The notes under the pieces were generated by a model that saw only the letters and a list, made by a program, of their open reading frames with translations, had not been told where the DNA came from and searched no databases. Below are positions 1 through 13,324 of a DNA stretch of 64,000 nt, piece by piece; positions within the stretch are counted from its first letter, which is position 1; each line of letters begins with the position of its first letter. The DNA is taken from positions 37,197,001 to 37,261,000 of the forward strand of contig OX327683.1 in assembly GCA_946807835.1 (NCBI GenBank), in the 5' to 3' direction. This DNA comes from Ailanthus altissimus (taxonomy: Eukaryota > Streptophyta > Magnoliopsida > Sapindales > Simaroubaceae). The position numbers were made by a program, and so were the translations under genes.

Positions 1-185
1 CAACAAAATGGAAATAATTTTTTTTTTCAATTTGAAAATTTCTCATCTTATTGGTTAAGGAATTAGACATTTAACAGATTTCCCACGCTCGTATGTGACT
101 AAAAATTTTAAGATTTCGGTGCACAAACAAATATTCAATTCAAAATTCCTGAAGTGGCATGAAAATAAGCGGGAAATTCGTTTAC

Positions 186-766
186 CTCTAAAGTGGGAAT
201 ATCGTGAAAAGCAGGAATTTCCATTTTAATTTTGTGGGATTTAAAGTTGGAGGAGGAAGGTGTTGCCGAATTCTGCAAAATCCTGGCCAGCCTCTTCTGC
301 CTACTACTCCAAAAATTCTTCACATCATTATCAGTCCTCCCAGGCAAATACGTCGCTATTCTTGCCCATTTGTTCCCGAACTGTGCCTGCAATTCTATTA
401 CTATCCTCTCTTCCTCTAACGAAAATTTGCACCCACTAAAAATACACAAAAGTTTTAAACAAACCCCAACTCAAAATCTAAACCATTTTCTCATATAAAA
501 TAATTAATTCATATCAAAGTAAAGGAGCACAACCGATTTGGCAAAATCATATTCACATTTACTTACTTCTTCAAGTTGGGTCTAAGCTTGTTGACCCAAC
601 GGAGACGACAAGACTTTCCAGTTCGCTGTAAAAGTCCTTTGGATCGAATGGAGCTCCAGTCTCTGGGTCCGTACTTCTTAACATGGTTTATAAGCACTTC
701 ATCTTCCTCTGCTTTCCATGGTCCTTTCCTTATCTCTTCTCTCTTTCCATCCATTTGATTTCCCAC
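186..766 (-). CDS. DUO1: DUO1-type R2R3-MYB transcription factor, 5' part
   Basis: Exon 1 is 567-766 and exon 2 is 186-435. The joint AA|T restores an Asn, giving LRPNLKNGCKF across the R2/R3 boundary. R2 carries the spaced Trp residues (GPWKAEEDEV, DWSSIRSKG, LRWVNKLRP) and R3 the FGNKWARIA and GRTDNDVKNFW signature. The R2-R3 link NGCKF is one residue longer than the RGxF of ordinary R2R3-MYBs, a DUO1 feature. DUO1 (MYB125 group) is a nuclear factor that drives male germ-line division and sperm-cell gene expression in pollen. A donor (GTAAAC, 180-185) after PTLE ends exon 2 in phase 0; reading through would stop at 135. The acidic activation tail should lie in a further exon beyond position 1. 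ATG at 764-766 is the first in frame; the Met at 752-754 is an alternative start. Confidence 0.88.
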
Positions 767-937
767 TCACTCACTGTCGCAAAATCCACTAATCCTCTGA
801 CAATAAACCAGCATTTACTGATCACTGTCTAGGCTTTTTTTTTGTCGTCTTCAACTTCGCTTGCCTGCTTTTTTTTTAAAAAAAAAATTTCTTTTCTTTG
901 AATTGCAAATGACGGTTAAGACGGTTACTGCCACTAC

Positions 938-1258
938 GCTCCACAAATACACCCACATTCCCAATTTTTTCTCACTTTTCAAATGGATTAAAATTACATA
1001 TACGATCCTGTCGGCTTCCACAAATAAACCCACATTCCCAAATTTTTCTCACTTTCCAATAGTTTTAGATTACATATATGTCCCTGTTGGCTTTCACCCT
1101 ATAGTGTGCTTATATTGTTTTTTTATTTTTTCAAGTTGTGCAAAATGACGATTTTATTTTCACTTTTTAACTAGGGTTAAAATTACGTATATGTCCCTGT
1201 TGGCTTTGATCCCATCGTGGGCTTATATTGTTTTTTTTTTAAGTTGTGCAAAATGACG
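938..1258. repeat. imperfect tandem repeats upstream of the MYB gene
   Basis: Two overlapping short duplications lie 170-490 bp upstream of the DUO1-like start. The motif ACCCACATTCCCAA plus flanks occurs near 950 and 1030. A unit containing ATATGTCCCTGTTGGCTT and ending AAGTTGTGCAAAATGACG occurs at about 1070-1147 and 1182-1258. They are AT-rich with poly-T runs and have no coding potential. They could be promoter-region expansions or remains of a small transposon. Confidence 0.7.
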
Positions 1259-1259
1259 T

Positions 1260-1704
1260 CGCATGGAGCTCAAATGCAAAAGGGACGTCGCAGCTTTTTT
1301 TTTTTTTTAAAGACAATCAAACGTGAGTAAGGAGATTTGTACGACATCAAAAATTTTGAAACTGAATTCTCACTGAATTATCCAATTATAAAATAAAATT
1401 AAGCTGAAAAATAATTAACTCAGAAAATAAGTTCTCTGATTCACGCTTACATTTCCGGAATCAACTGAAAAAAAATATTATATATTTTTTTTCAGCCCTA
1501 AAACTGAAACGTCAGAAAATGTTGGGCAATAATAGTAATTACTAATAAATTTATTCAGACTGATACAAGACTCGTCATCGTTTAACTTCTTATAACTAAC
1601 TAACCAGGTGAACTTACGTAAAGGTTGCAAATGATTATTCTGAAGAGCATGTACACAGGAGAATGAGAACGAAGGTATTTTTATGACTCATCAAATACTC
1701 AATA
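1260..1704. other. intergenic, between the MYB promoter and the SWIM gene 3' end
   Basis: About 440 bp of AT-rich DNA with poly-A/T runs. It should hold the 3'UTR and polyadenylation region of the minus-strand SWIM gene. I see no gene here. Confidence 0.6.
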
Positions 1705-4700
1705 TCAACCATTACCGGAGTCGACGCTGGACCTTGGACTTGCCAGAGCAGCGGCATTAGTAATCTCGCAAACAGTTCCCTTAGCAGCGGTAGTATTGCA
1801 ACTACTAACAGCTTCTAGCTGGCTGCCCTCATTATCTATTTTGACTTTTTTGGTAATGATTAGTTGGTTGTCACAATCAACATTTTCAGCACTCCTTTTA
1901 AGTTCGCATCTACTTATAGAAGGTTTGTCCCCCAATGGAACCTCACAAGAATCTGTTTCTTGAGCTGAAACCTCCATAGATTTTTTATTGTCATCGTCAC
2001 TTGGCATTGATGGGTGATTTCTTGATGATTCTGAGTTTAATGACTCAACACTCAGAACTGTCTTGGCCTCATGACAGGAATTAGAATCATTATTTGCATC
2101 CTCACAGTTTCCAACAAATGCAAAAGCATTGTCAGTAGAACAAGGGCTCTTAGCTGCACTTGCATTTGCATTTTCTAATGCGTTTTCATTGCCTTTCAGG
2201 GCACCTGAAGTTTCGGCAACACCAACCACTTTAAATTCAGCAGGCGCGGACATGGAAGGAAAGGGGTTATCGGCAAGGGAATCAGCATCTACTTTGTTAG
2301 AGAGAACTGGCAGCTCAGGATCATGACCTCTAACACAATTATGAGGAGTCACAGTGCATTGCTCCAGAAACTCCATTGTTGTTGGAGGCAAATTAAGCAT
2401 CAGTGGTTCCACATCCATCAAATCTTGATGGCAATGTTTACCTGAGACAACTTCTTCACCTACATTTTCATCATTGGAAGCAGCATCCTTGGAATGTGCA
2501 TTACCGCTGGTTTCAGAATCTGAAATTAGAACTCTCTTTTCATTCTTGGAAGGGCCATCATTGGACACGACTTCATCAATAGAAACTAACCCAGGTGTGG
2601 AAATATACAGAGGTGACTCGACAACATCCATCTTTGCGTAAGAAATTTCCTCTTCAGTAGTCTCACCACAAATGCCATTATCATTCGCTGACTGATTAAT
2701 GGGCCCACCACCGAAATCATTTGCAGTTCCACCAGGAGCGTCATGTTCATCCAAACAATTCTTCTCACTCTGAGATGATACATCTTCATTGACACTATGA
2801 CTTTCATTGACTAATTCTCTATCTTGGTCAGAAGAGAACATTCCTACATTTTGTTGTTCATCAGTTTCCACTGTTTTTTTCTCAACAGGATCTACAGTAC
2901 TCTGGCTGCTTTCAAAATCTACCAATGCATTTAACTGCTTCTGTACAAAGACTGCTAAAGAAACAGCTCGATCACGAATTAATGAATCATGGGGTGAACA
3001 GCGTAACATGTCAATCAGGGTATGGTTGTACTGCAATAAGCTGACAGAAGGTGTAACAGATCCTTGTTTGCGACAGACTCTAATTACTTTTAACACATGC
3101 TCACACAGGTAGCCCATTTCTGCCCATCTGCAATTGCAAAAACCGAACTGTGAACCAGGGTTCCACACAACATTTACTTTATCTCCATCAAGCTGGTCAA
3201 TAACTTTTGCCCTTTTTCCTTCAATCGCAACATTGGAATCTGGAATCTTTAGTGCTTTGCGCCAAGACGTTAAACCACTCACCCACTCATCTTTCCAGTA
3301 TCGTGCAAAATTGTCCTTCCCTGAGTATTCATCAAGCCAGAAGTAGGAATGCGCTTTAGTACCCAACTTATCAACCAACCAATCAGCACGTTGATAAACA
3401 CTAGGATCCCTCTCATTCAACAACCTGACCTTCAATTGATTGTGATAAAATTCCATTGTTGCACTAGTTTCCTGACTGGCAAGTGGAAGAGTTTTTAGTG
3501 CAGTGATCCAAGAACCTGAGAGTAGAAACAACATTCAATTAATTCATTTCAGGGAATAGATGGCTTTGACAAGAAAAAAGAAAAGTTGGAAAAAGAAAAA
3601 AATCAATGGACTCAAAGGGTAAGTGATACTTCGGATTTAAACTGAAAGTTCATTACTATATTTTGGACCAACAGTTCAACCAAGTTCATTACTATATTTT
3701 GGACCAACAGTTCAACCAAATTCATTACTATATTTTGGATCAACAGTTCAACCAAGTTCATTACTATATTTTGGACCAACAGTTCAACCAAGATAAAGCT
3801 CATCACTTCAATTGCCTCAAGCCCTCAACCAAGGCTTCAGCACCCTAAAGTTGCGAAGAAAGGAAACCAATTTTATGGCTTTGTTTCAATGGTACAGTTG
3901 AAAAATGTGACCCACCTAACCTAGGGTACCAAACTGCCTTGAAGTAATCCATGAAACCTGAGACATCCATGAAATCTTCCATGCAATAGTCAAACCAAAC
4001 CAAAGATCTATGTCCTTTGCAGATGTTATCTACTGCCAGCCCAAGCTGTCTAAAGATCTCCGCACGCATCTCTATTTCTGAACACCTCTTTACCAAGTTC
4101 TTGTGCCATGCGTGGCGGACACGCCAGATTGAAATCAATACAGAGCACTGAAACACATCCCTGAATACAATAAAGATAAGATGGTCGTAACTTGTTCAAG
4201 TGATATTTATTAAGAAACAGAGAGCAAATCATAGACCCTGATCATTTTATAATGTTCTACACTAAAGTTAACTTGCAAAGAACATGCTTGTTGAACCAAA
4301 AAAAGTCCAAGGCCACATCTTGGTTCAAGTTAAGAGCCAAAAACAGATCAGCAGCATGTGCCTCTGAACTCAAACCCACCTATCATCCGAACAAGCAATC
4401 CTACAAAGTGAATTTTTTACTTTGTTTTGGAATCACATTGTATAACCAAATTTAGAGCCACAAAGCGTAAAAGATGTGGACCTGAGCCAACGATTTTGAA
4501 TTAACAAGCATTAAACCTTAACAACTCTAATTGCACCACAATAGGGGTTTTAGACACTAGTAATCGTAAACAAATTTATCAAATAATTATGCAAGTCCAT
4601 GCTCCTTGGCATTCTACTTGAGTTCCAGACAGGAGCGAACCTGATTGTGAGTATGTCAGCTGATGGATCATCCACTATAAACCCAGCCAACTTCCAAGTA

Positions 4701-5967
4701 GGATCTTTTGTGCAAACTCTGTTGTAAAGAGCCCTCATCCATCTATGTGCATCAGCACTAGCAAATCTCGGGGCTATTATCCAGGCTACTGGGATGGCCT
4801 TGTTATCAGAGTTGAATACTATGAGACTGTGCAAAGGATACTACATATTACAATTGCAGAGAGGAACTTAATTAGCTTCCAAGATGTGTGAAGGCTCTTG
4901 TGAAACTGACAGCAACAATCAACAATACTAAATCTACATCTGAACCCAAAAAGGACAAACCTTTAATTTGTTTGTTCCAAACCTTGAATCAGAGGCCACA
5001 AGGCTGCGGTTGCCAAATCGAATCATCTGCTGCAACTGCCACTCTGTTTGAATGCCCAGAGTGAAAGGATCATAATCAGAAAAATCCTCATAGAAGAAAA
5101 CATAACTCTGGTGGCTTTCAACCCACATTTTGATGCTAACTGCATCATCCGGGTCTAGTTCAAATGTAGAACGTCGAATACTCCTCTCTTGTCTTCGAAC
5201 ATACCTATGGGTTAAAAGATCATCTCTGTTACATGGACCACCCTGTCTCTCCACCGATTCACTGTGTCTCTGCATGATCGTTTCCACAGAGACGCCGACG
5301 TATAGTAAAGATAAAACACGAAGTCGGAGATCCTCTGAGATATATGGGGCAAACATAGCACGTGTTCCAGCAGCCTTCTTGTCCTGCGGTCCATGACATG
5401 GCAATCCGTTCTTATCCACATGCTTGTCGTCATTATAGATGATAAGTGCTACTGATGGTTCAGCAATCAATCTTTTCACAATAAAATGGCAAGTGCAGCC
5501 TCTCTTAGTATTAGGACGACCAGCATTTTTCTTCTTTGGGACATAGGTACTCCTACTGGGACGTACAATGCCACCCTTCCTATGGTCATCAGGACCAAAT
5601 GAACACCAATACCTACAGATTCAACAGGATCAGTAAATTCATAAGAAGAAGAAGAACAAGGTAGTAAATACCATAAGAAAAATTATGGAACTTACAGAAT
5701 ATATTCAAGAATCCCATCAACCTTTGGCTTGTAAGATGTACTTGCAGAACGCCGCCTCCTTGCTTCAACATGAAATCTTGTTGGACAGTCTTTGTTTGAA
5801 GATTCACCCCTTACAAAATCATCCACTCTAGCAAATGGGATTAAAGCAAGTCTATCTAATTTGTCGCGCCAACCCTCTACCTTAGACCAAACAAGATCAA
5901 CAGAAGAAAACTCTAAGGTTGGAGGATTCTGCACAGGAAGGGACAAAATCTCATCCCATCTAGCCAT
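1705..5967 (-). CDS. SWIM zinc-finger protein derived from a MULE transposase
   Basis: Five coding exons join in frame: 5696-5967, 4961-5612, 4641-4840, 3916-4160 and 1705-3515 (stop at 1705-1707), predicting 1059 aa. The start is MARWDEILSLPVQ; a splice acceptor (GCAG) abuts the ATG, so a 5'UTR intron is likely. An N-terminal Cys/His-rich segment (CSFGPDDH, CTCHF) precedes a MULE-transposase-like core. That core has ASDSRFGTNKLKYPL (Asp about 299), FIVDDPSADILTIR (Asp about 365) and a downstream WRVRHAWHK. The SWIM finger CNCRWAEMGYLCEH lies at about 583-596. A Ser/Asn/acidic tail of about 450 residues follows with no domain I recognise. The family resembles the Arabidopsis At1g60560-type SWIM proteins, which are conserved single genes and not active elements. 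Probable DNA- or protein-binding nuclear role; exact function unknown. I could not assign the third catalytic acid. Confidence 0.85.
3648..3791. repeat. 36-bp minisatellite, four copies, in SWIM intron 4
   Basis: Four head-to-tail units at 3648, 3684, 3720 and 3756, beginning GTTCATTACTATATTTTGGA. The third unit differs at two places (A for G at its first base, GGATC for GGACC). The array lies inside the intron between coding exons 4 and 5. Because 36 is divisible by 3 and the unit lacks stops in one frame on each strand, it produces spurious repetitive reading frames both ways. There is no spacer sequence between units. Confidence 0.95.
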
Positions 5968-6581
5968 CTGCGATGGACACAACAGAATTTACAATCCCAC
6001 TACTCAACAAAGAAAAACATTTGCAATTTAGTCACAAAAGATTAAACAAAATGAAATTTCCATCATTAACCAAAATTCAAAGGCATAAGTATGCATCAAA
6101 TTGGGCGAGTAACAAAAACAGAACAACTAGAAGCATTTGGTAGAGCTATTATCAATTGAAAACAAATGAAACCATAATAAACCAGAGTCCATTGCTTATG
6201 TGAATTATCTATCGAAAAGGAAGAAACGTCAGAACTGTCGTATGCTTGTTGATACTACAAACATAAATTGCTAAAGTAACCCCCCACAAGTGGACACAAT
6301 GAAACCAAAAAAAAAAAAGCAAACTACCCCAAGAAATTAGGAAAAGAAAAACAAGCAAGCAGTCTTTTGGTTTCATAAGCTATCTAACAACATTCCAAGT
6401 TGAATAATCAGATAACGCACAATACATCAGTAATATAAATGAAGTTCAAAACGAAAATAACAACGAGATTTTGCATAAAAACCCATCAAAAACATCAACG
6501 TGGGTGCTAAGACTTCTTCAAAACGAAGCAATAAATAAAACCATACCCAGTAAATAAAATAAAATAAAAATACAAAACTAC

Positions 6582-6900
6582 CAGCTAGTTATATCGACGG
6601 GCTGCCCTTGAAATTGCCTCTTCCTATTTTACCGACGCAGATAATAGTAACAGTAAAGAAGTTGAAGAAATTTGATAGTCGTTTTAGCTTGGTGGGTTTC
6701 TAGGTTACAGTAGAAATCTTTAGGTGGTTTTATGGCAGAGCCCATGAACCAGTCACTGTCGATAAAATATTTAAAAGCGCGGAGAGAGAAACCAGTAACG
6801 GGCATTTCATCTTCTTTAACCTCAGTGGCGGTAGCGGTTGCCCTGGTCCAAGAAACCGAGTCTTCTTCATTCATCCGAACGACACCGTTTAATATCAAGA
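6582..6900 (-). other. probable 5'UTR exon and promoter region of the SWIM gene
   Basis: This stretch is less AT-rich than its surroundings. On the minus strand it ends at a possible donor (G|GTAGTT at 6581-6582) that could splice to the acceptor abutting the SWIM start codon. It contains an 89-codon minus-strand frame (6629-6898) and an 81-codon plus-strand frame (6732-6977). Neither resembles a known protein. If transcribed as leader, the minus frame would be an upstream ORF. Inference from splice signals only. Confidence 0.4.
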
Positions 6901-6979
6901 TCCCTATCCTTCTTCACTCGAGTTTAGAAACCAATCCAAGGACACGTGTCTATTTTCATGGATACGAAACTTTATGACA

Positions 6980-9900
6980 ATAAAGACCATTTAACACCCA
7001 TGATATACATTATATAAATATTTCAACCCTTCCTTTCATTTGCAATTACGATTTTATTGAACAATCAGTATAGTAAATAATAAGTAATTTACTAATTTTT
7101 ACTTATATTAATAATCACACGTAGTTTTTTTTTTTTTATCTTGTATTGTAGGATATTATTAATCACACACCTTCAATTTGTATTGAAAAAAACAAACCTT
7201 TTTTTTTTTGTTTAAGAGATTTCTTTCACTTTTAATTTTTTAATCAAAATAAATAAATATATTCTATTTAAATAGTAGATATAATATTTTTTTTATCACA
7301 ATTATTATGTAAGATAGATCGAGAAATAGTTTAAGGAGTAGCTACTATGTAGATTTTTGTTTATTGGGTTTGATCCTACCTCTATGTTACATATTAATAT
7401 TAATGTAATAGGGTTAACTTGTAATACAAATTTTATAAATGTAATATTTTCCTTAATATATATATGTATATAACTAATTTAATGGGTTACATAGCTCATA
7501 GTATGATAAATTTTTAAACACGTTATTATATTTTGTAATATATTATAAATTATATAAAAATTATAAAAAATTATAAATTTATTAAATAATAATATATGAC
7601 AATATTACTCATCATATAATAAATTATGTATTTCATTAAATTAAAATAAAATATTTTAACTTAGAGTCAATTTGAGAATATCGTGAAAAAAGTACTTTTA
7701 CTTCATAGTATTTTTTTTAAAGAAACCAATTAATATTTGGGTATTAATTACAAAAGACACTTTTGAAAGTACTTTGAATATTAAATTAGATGTTTTGGAT
7801 ATGTAAATATAAAAGCATTTTGATATTCACAATTTATTAAAATATAAATTATTATTCTTAAAATTAATTATAAAAAATAGCCACAAAGATAAAAACACAT
7901 ATATTTTAAGCAATATTAAAGTGTTAGCAATTTTTTATATCTAAATTCTTAGTTAAAATTTTTTCTTAAAAAAGTACAATAATAATTTAACATTAAAAAT
8001 TATTTAATAAATAAATAATATCTTGTTGCGATTATATTTTAAGAAAGATAATAAAATACTAATATTATACAATTATTACACGCACAACTTTTAACATTAA
8101 AATGATATTAAAGGAAGTAATTAAGCATTATCAATAGATAAATAATTAAATAAGATATTTTTAATTAACATTCAATACCAACTTAACAAATCATTAATCT
8201 AAGAAATAAAAATATACCAAATAAAAAATTTATAAACATCTAATATCATCTATGTCATAATAGTCTAAAATAACAACAAATTTTATAAATAAATAGAATC
8301 AAAACAAGCAAGAGCCCTTAAACTTGTCTACATTTCGGTCAAATAAATTTGTAAACTTAATTATTTTAATACCACAAACATCTCTTTGTTTCCCTACTTT
8401 ATATTTAACAAATTAGGATATCTCTAAACAGTTTGCAAATATTTTGAGCAATAAAACTAGTCTCAACATCCATTTTTAAGTTATAATTTAATATGGTGGC
8501 AGATTTTTTTAGGGGCTTATGAGGGCCATGACTCTCGAGCCTCCAAATTTTTTAAATTTTAATATTAAATTTTTATAATTTTTATTTTTTAAAATATATA
8601 TTTTTATGATTTAATCTCTCTAAAATTTTATGTTCGACATTAAGATCTCAATGTAATTAAACTCTAATTCAATATAATTTTTAAGTTTAATATCTAATCT
8701 TCCTCGCCTTAAAACTTTAATTCTACCCTTAATTTTATGTTAAAAAATTGTCCACCCCGCTTATTTTTTTATTATAATAAATAGCTACTTATCCCCTGAT
8801 TTTTAATATCTCTATCACTCTTTATTTCAGTGATTAAAATGTCTTTTACTCCCATATTTAAGAGTAAGTAACTTTTTTACACTTAAAATTTAACAAAAAT
8901 AATATTTTACTTTCTCACTTTTAAAAATTGACATATGCACTTGATTTAAATTAGAAATTGGCTGCATACAATATTTATGCATATAAGAGGGATGAAAAAG
9001 TAATGGCCGATGTGATAGTTGAAGGAATCCAGGTGGTTCAATCAGGCCATGGTGAAGTTGGCAACATCCTCATTTTTATTCCAGTCATTATAATCATACT
9101 AAGATATTATGTTTCTAAGTTAATAATTAAATCTACTACTTACAAAAATTCAAATACAATTTATAATTAACAAATTTTCTAGTTTTGGTCTATTTAACAG
9201 CTAATTATCAATAAGAGCTTGTTTGATATTGTTGTTGGGGAGACCGAGAGTGATTTTAAAAAAATTAAAAGTCAATATAAGTGTTTGGTAAAATAAATTT
9301 AAAATTATTTTCGACAAAATTATCCCTGCTTTTTAAATTTTAATTTTGAGAATTAATTTTATCTTTCAATTTTGTACTCATATAATTTATTTTTTATAAA
9401 AAAAATCTAAAACTATCTTGTTCAAAATTAGTTAATTATAATTCTATTTAAAAAATAAAATCATTAAAATTTAATATAAACAAATATAGTAAGGATTTCT
9501 AAAATTAGAGTTTATCAATTTAAGCCTGATTCAGTCAAATATCTCCATTACTGTGTAAATTTATTATTAAATATGACTCATTTCTTTCTTTTTTAAAAAT
9601 TAATTGATTTATTTTCTTGTTTAAATTTATTATGTTGTATAAATTAAGCCTTGATAAAGGCTAATAACAATAAGACTCTCATTTACTTTTTTTTCTTTCT
9701 GTATTGTTATTTTCTTTAATTGTAAGTGGATAGATATTCTGATAGTTTATTTAATTAAGAAGTTTTAATAATTAATTATAGAGTTTTATTTTTTAATTTT
9801 TTTGTTTTGATGGGGGAGACATAGAACAAAAAGAAAATAATGGCATTCACACGCATGAGTTATAATTTATGACCTTTAAAAACTCAATTCAAACTAAATA

Positions 9901-10690
9901 AATATATCTAAAAAAATTCAAACTAAACAAATATATCTAACAAATAAAAAATTGAAAAAAAAAAGAAGAAGCATGTTTGTGCTCCAAAGTTGCAATATCT
10001 TTTGAGCTTTTAACATTCATGAAGCCATAACATTCTCTACTAACCTCTAACTTGACTATTGTAACTTTTTTTTTGCATTATGACTCAATAAGCTTTCCAA
10101 TAATATATAATTTGCCTATATAATCTAAACGCATAGAAGTTAGAAAATTAAAAAATTATCAACTCTTGTATTAGTGGTAGGTTCACACGACTTTTGATCT
10201 TTTTGCAGTATTTCTTGAATAAATTTTTGTTGAGAATTTCAAATTTACTTCACTAAAATTCTACTGAAATTAGACACATAAAACTGTCAAATCATATATA
10301 GTTTGTATGCTTAATTCTTCTAGATCGGTATAATTATTTTGAAATATGACCTATATTTTTATATTTCTGCTATTTTTTTTAGACTTGTATGTTTAAATGT
10401 TTCAAAAAAACAAGCAAATACGCCTGTGCCAACATGGAAGTAATTGGAAAATTTTCTGATAAAATTTTAAAGAATATTTCATATTTGTTGCATATTCTCT
10501 TTAAAGTATTATAATTTTTTCAAGGATTTTCAAAATTTCATAACAGCTAAAAGTTCTATATTTTAAGATAAATCGAGAGTTCACATAATGTTTTCTCCAA
10601 TTTGAGAGCGGCAAATAAGAGTGCAACATCAATGATAATATTCATGGAAGACAACATCAATACATAGTAAGTTGTAATGACCACAATGTC

Positions 10691-10737
<47 letters not shown>

Positions 10738-13000
10738 TCCTACACTAATGATAACAATTTGGTAATTGGTTGATAAAATCAATAGAAAATGCCTACTTTA
10801 CAAGTCAAATAAAGCCTTTCTTGCATTAAGGGAGCATCAATTATTTTTTACTTTCATGAGAGCAATAATGAACAAAGGAGAAATTATAAGAATTGTATTT
10901 GATTTTATAGGAATTTTATTTTATAACTAGTGTGTGATTATTTACTTTCTTGCATAATATTTGTGTATAAATATTCTTATTGAATATCTTTTAATAAAAA
11001 GCACATAAGTAAATAAAATTTTATTTTAATTATTTATTTCTTCGTTGTTTCTATTTTACATTCTTTAGAATGAGTATTGAAAATAATTTTTACTGTGTAT
11101 GAAAAATAAATTGAAACTGTTGCAGCTCTTCGTATGTTAAAAAATTCAGAGAGAAATAATAATTTTAGCACTTGGGTTCATGTTAAGAACCAAGCATAAA
11201 TCAACGGGGCAGAAGAACTTTTACAAATTTTATTTTATAAAAATAGGTATTTTCATTATTTGACCCTCTTAAACTTTTAAATTCGACACTAAAACTCTAA
11301 TATAATTAAATTCTAATTAAATATAATTTTTAATTTTAATATCTAACTCATTTTACTTTAAATTATAATTCTATCCCTACAAGTTAACATCATGTTAAAT
11401 ATTACTCATTATACTATTAATTAAGCTAATTTTTATCAATTGATAGTACTTAATAGGTAATTACTCAAAATAATACGTGTTATTTGTGTCACATTTTATA
11501 TTAAATAAAAATTGAATAAATTTTGAGTACATATAAATGTGTATATAATATTATTTAATAGATTAGTCTTTTAAGTTACTGATAAGTACTCGACTTATGA
11601 CAAGTGATATCAGAATAGATTCAAATTTTTATTATATATAACATTTCAAAATTGTCCCAAGATATTATCACGTGCATAATGAGTCCTCCAAAAATAATGA
11701 AGATGGACAATAAAAGCAAATAAATTTTAAAATCTTATATTTTAAATTTCAATAAATTATCATGAGATGTGAGTTCCTCAGGTTATATAAAATATGTGTC
11801 TCTTAAAAATAATGAAAATAAACAATACAAGTTATATAAGTTTTTGAGTTTGGGTCTGATGTGGATACCACGTAATTAAGTGCATAAAAATATTACATTT
11901 TACATTAAATAAAATTTAGGCTGACATTGAATATATACAAACAAATATATAATATTATTTAAAAAAAAAACTTTTAAATCTATGATAAACATCAAGCCAA
12001 ACCGCTGCATGTGATATTTACTATCCTTAATTGACATGATGACCGCCATCACTAAGAACGTTCCGTAACAAACAAAATAAAAAAAATACAAAATTTTTAT
12101 GTTTTATAAAAGAAAGGTAGATTATTTAGAATATTTACGGATGAGATTCACTATTCTCTTTATTGGTGAAGGCAAAGTAGATTGTGTTAGATTCTTTTTT
12201 ACCAACAAAATGATTTCTATTGAAGTATGACTTGAATATTCAAGTTAAACACTTAAATATTTGATAAATTAGTGTGAAAATTTAGCTCCGAAAGATCAGC
12301 ACCAACTTTTGAATATTAAGTCGATCATTAATGAATTTTTTAGTTAGTTTCAAATGTACTTAAGTTAACCATTGGCTTTAACATAAAGTAAACATAAACA
12401 CATTATACGTTAAAAATTTATTTTTAATATTAATATTAAATATTCACTTATTAATTTAAGTATTTAGATTAAGTGTTAGATTAATATTAAAGACTTGAGT
12501 TCGAATTTTTATGTCAAGATTAAATATTTATCTTTAATATTAATTTAAATTTTTGAGTTAAGTGATAAATTAATAATATATATTGAACATCAACTTAATT
12601 TAAATTTATTCAGATTCACGTTTTATTTAAAGAAAATTATTAAAAACTTATCTTAATATTAATTTAAAATTTTAAATTGAATAATAAATTAATATTATAT
12701 ATTGAGCACCACTTTGCGTACAAATAATGGTTCTTTTATGAAAATTTTGGAGCTAAGAGAGTGTACTTATAACTTTTGGTAGCCTAAAAAAATATAAGTT
12801 GTCTAAGAAGCATAATATTCAAATATATGTATTCATTATTGGATGTGTTTACCAACTTTGTTTTCATAATGTAAACACAAATATATTATTGAGCACCAAT
12901 TTAATCGTTACCTAAGCTAATTAGGACATCTCTAATTTCTTTATTTCATGCCAACCTCGTTTTCGTAAGACTTTTTCAATTGTTCACATGCTCTTTTATT
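6980..13000. other. AT-rich intergenic DNA
   Basis: About 6 kb with very high A+T, many short direct repeats and poly-A/T tracts. A short base-balanced patch near 8960-9080 can be read as about 40 codons without a stop, but I recognise nothing in it. No RNA gene or transposase frame is visible. Confidence 0.6.
10693..10735. repeat. (TA)n microsatellite
   Basis: An uninterrupted alternating TA run of about 43 bp in intergenic DNA. It is likely to be length-polymorphic. Confidence 0.95.
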
Positions 13001-13324
13001 GTCTTACACTACTTACAAATTAAACAGACTTATATTTTATAATACCAACTTGATTAGCATTGACATTTTTACTTATATATTTCTTGAACAAACTAATCTC
13101 TCGAGATTGGAATTTATATATCTCCTCAATCAAGTGAGCCTTAAGTTGATTCCTCGTCTAAATCATCGGCTGCCCAGCTCTCTGATTCAGGAATTCCGCA
13201 AAGAGTAACGATCACGGTAAGCTTTCTTTTGCTTTCCGGCCTTAAAAAGATGTTCATCATCTTTATTATCTGCCCCCGGTATGATTAATTTTGTCCCTCT
13301 TTGTTTATTCTTATCTTAAAAGTT

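Noticed and set aside
3612..3848. Repetitive open frames on both strands across the 36-bp repeats, and a CRISPR-like look
   Set aside because: The units are contiguous with no spacers and lie in an intron of a plant gene; the open frames result from the 36-bp period.
8958..9170. 70-codon plus-strand frame
   Set aside because: No recognised domain, ends in low-complexity Ile/Asn/Thr sequence, no promoter or splice context; kept as intergenic.
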